From the NCBI GenBank assembly GCA_017480445.1, contig JAFVAO010000068.1, positions 1 to 33,543 of the forward strand: 33,543 nt of DNA, in the 5' to 3' direction. The notes beneath the pieces were generated by a model. That model was given only the letters and a program-made list of their open reading frames with translations, was not told the origin of the DNA and searched no databases. Source of the stretch: Lachnospiraceae bacterium (GTDB taxonomy: Bacteria; Bacillota; Clostridia; Lachnospirales; Lachnospiraceae). Below, one piece after another: positions 33,461 through 33,543 of this stretch (its first letter is position 1; each line of letters starts with the position of its first letter). Position numbers and translations under genes: made by a program.

Positions 33461-33543
33461 CTAGGCAGCAGAACCCGCATCCTTGCAGGAATACACCTCC
33501 ACATGCTGCTCACTGTCCGGAATCAGATCATACAGAGACGTAA
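33461..33543 (-). pseudogene. N-terminal domain fragment of the GH28 gene, cut by in-frame TAG
   Basis: From the right edge, the frame of the GH28 gene reads TSLYDLIPDSEQHVEVYSC, then KDAGSAA and TAG (33463-33461), followed in frame by GEKLGEVTFATQKEF. The SLY-L-PD-E--VEVYS pattern is the end of the Ig-like N-terminal domain usual in Clostridia GH28 proteins, and GEKLGEVTF is its last strand, so both sides belong to one ancestral domain. The stop falls in a strand-to-strand loop next to the odd stretch KDAGSAA. The remaining 5' part lies outside the window. Confidence 0.65.

Noticed and set aside
33461-33463. TAG read as pyrrolysine or a reassigned sense codon
   Set aside because: TAG serves as an ordinary stop at the end of the HD-GYP gene (2247-2249), and no pyl genes are visible in the window.

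Overview
The window reads like a chromosomal segment of a gut-type Clostridia, most likely Lachnospiraceae. The evidence is the gene content and style: cytoplasmic pectin enzymes of the Lachnospiraceae kind, a huge BspA-like leucine-rich-repeat surface protein, AGGAGG-type ribosome binding sites, an HD-GYP protein, and moderate GC with AT-rich promoter regions. Genus is an inference; no rRNA or tRNA is present to fix it.

Layout. Left end (1-3435, + strand): a strongly foldable, apparently non-coding segment of about 130 nt, then a CPBP membrane protease, an HD-GYP (cyclic-di-GMP phosphodiesterase type) protein and a cytoplasmic pectinesterase. A Uma2-family protein (3439-4119, - strand) converges on the pectinesterase with 3 nt between stops and has its own near-consensus promoter. 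An 18-bp terminator hairpin (4351-4389) separates this from the rest. From 4434 to the right edge everything is on the - strand. In transcription order, right to left: a GH28 polygalacturonase (5' end off the window), a TIM-barrel sugar isomerase/epimerase-like protein, a HerA-like DUF853 ATPase, an ABC ATPase and a large permease, a membrane-anchored ectodomain protein, a second ABC ATPase and permease, a coiled-coil membrane protein, a MoxR AAA+ ATPase, a DUF58 protein, a 1512-residue protein with three von Willebrand A (vWA) domains, and a 12-TM MFS-like protein fused to a LuxR-type DNA-binding domain. A large hairpin with a T6 tract follows, then the ~2950-residue secreted surface protein.

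How they may work together. The block from the ectodomain protein to the triple-vWA protein (about 15.0-27.0 kb) has the composition of the MoxR/DUF58/BatA-like chaperone-vWA clusters combined with a Gld-like ABC-2 transporter. Tight spacing, with two overlaps, suggests one envelope-associated machine. The LuxR-tailed membrane protein next to the giant surface protein suggests a membrane sensor controlling a surface adhesin; a 36-bp palindrome lies between them. Pectin functions sit at both ends: pectinesterase on the left, GH28 plus TIM-barrel protein on the right.

Most notable points: (1) the GH28 gene carries an in-frame TAG that splits its conserved N-terminal domain from the catalytic domain; (2) the folded segment at 4-130; (3) the triple-vWA fusion and its cluster; (4) the MFS-LuxR fusion beside the surface protein; (5) in-frame short tandem repeats or low-complexity insertions in at least six consecutive-neighbourhood genes. 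No CRISPR array, tRNA, rRNA, transposase or integrase was seen.
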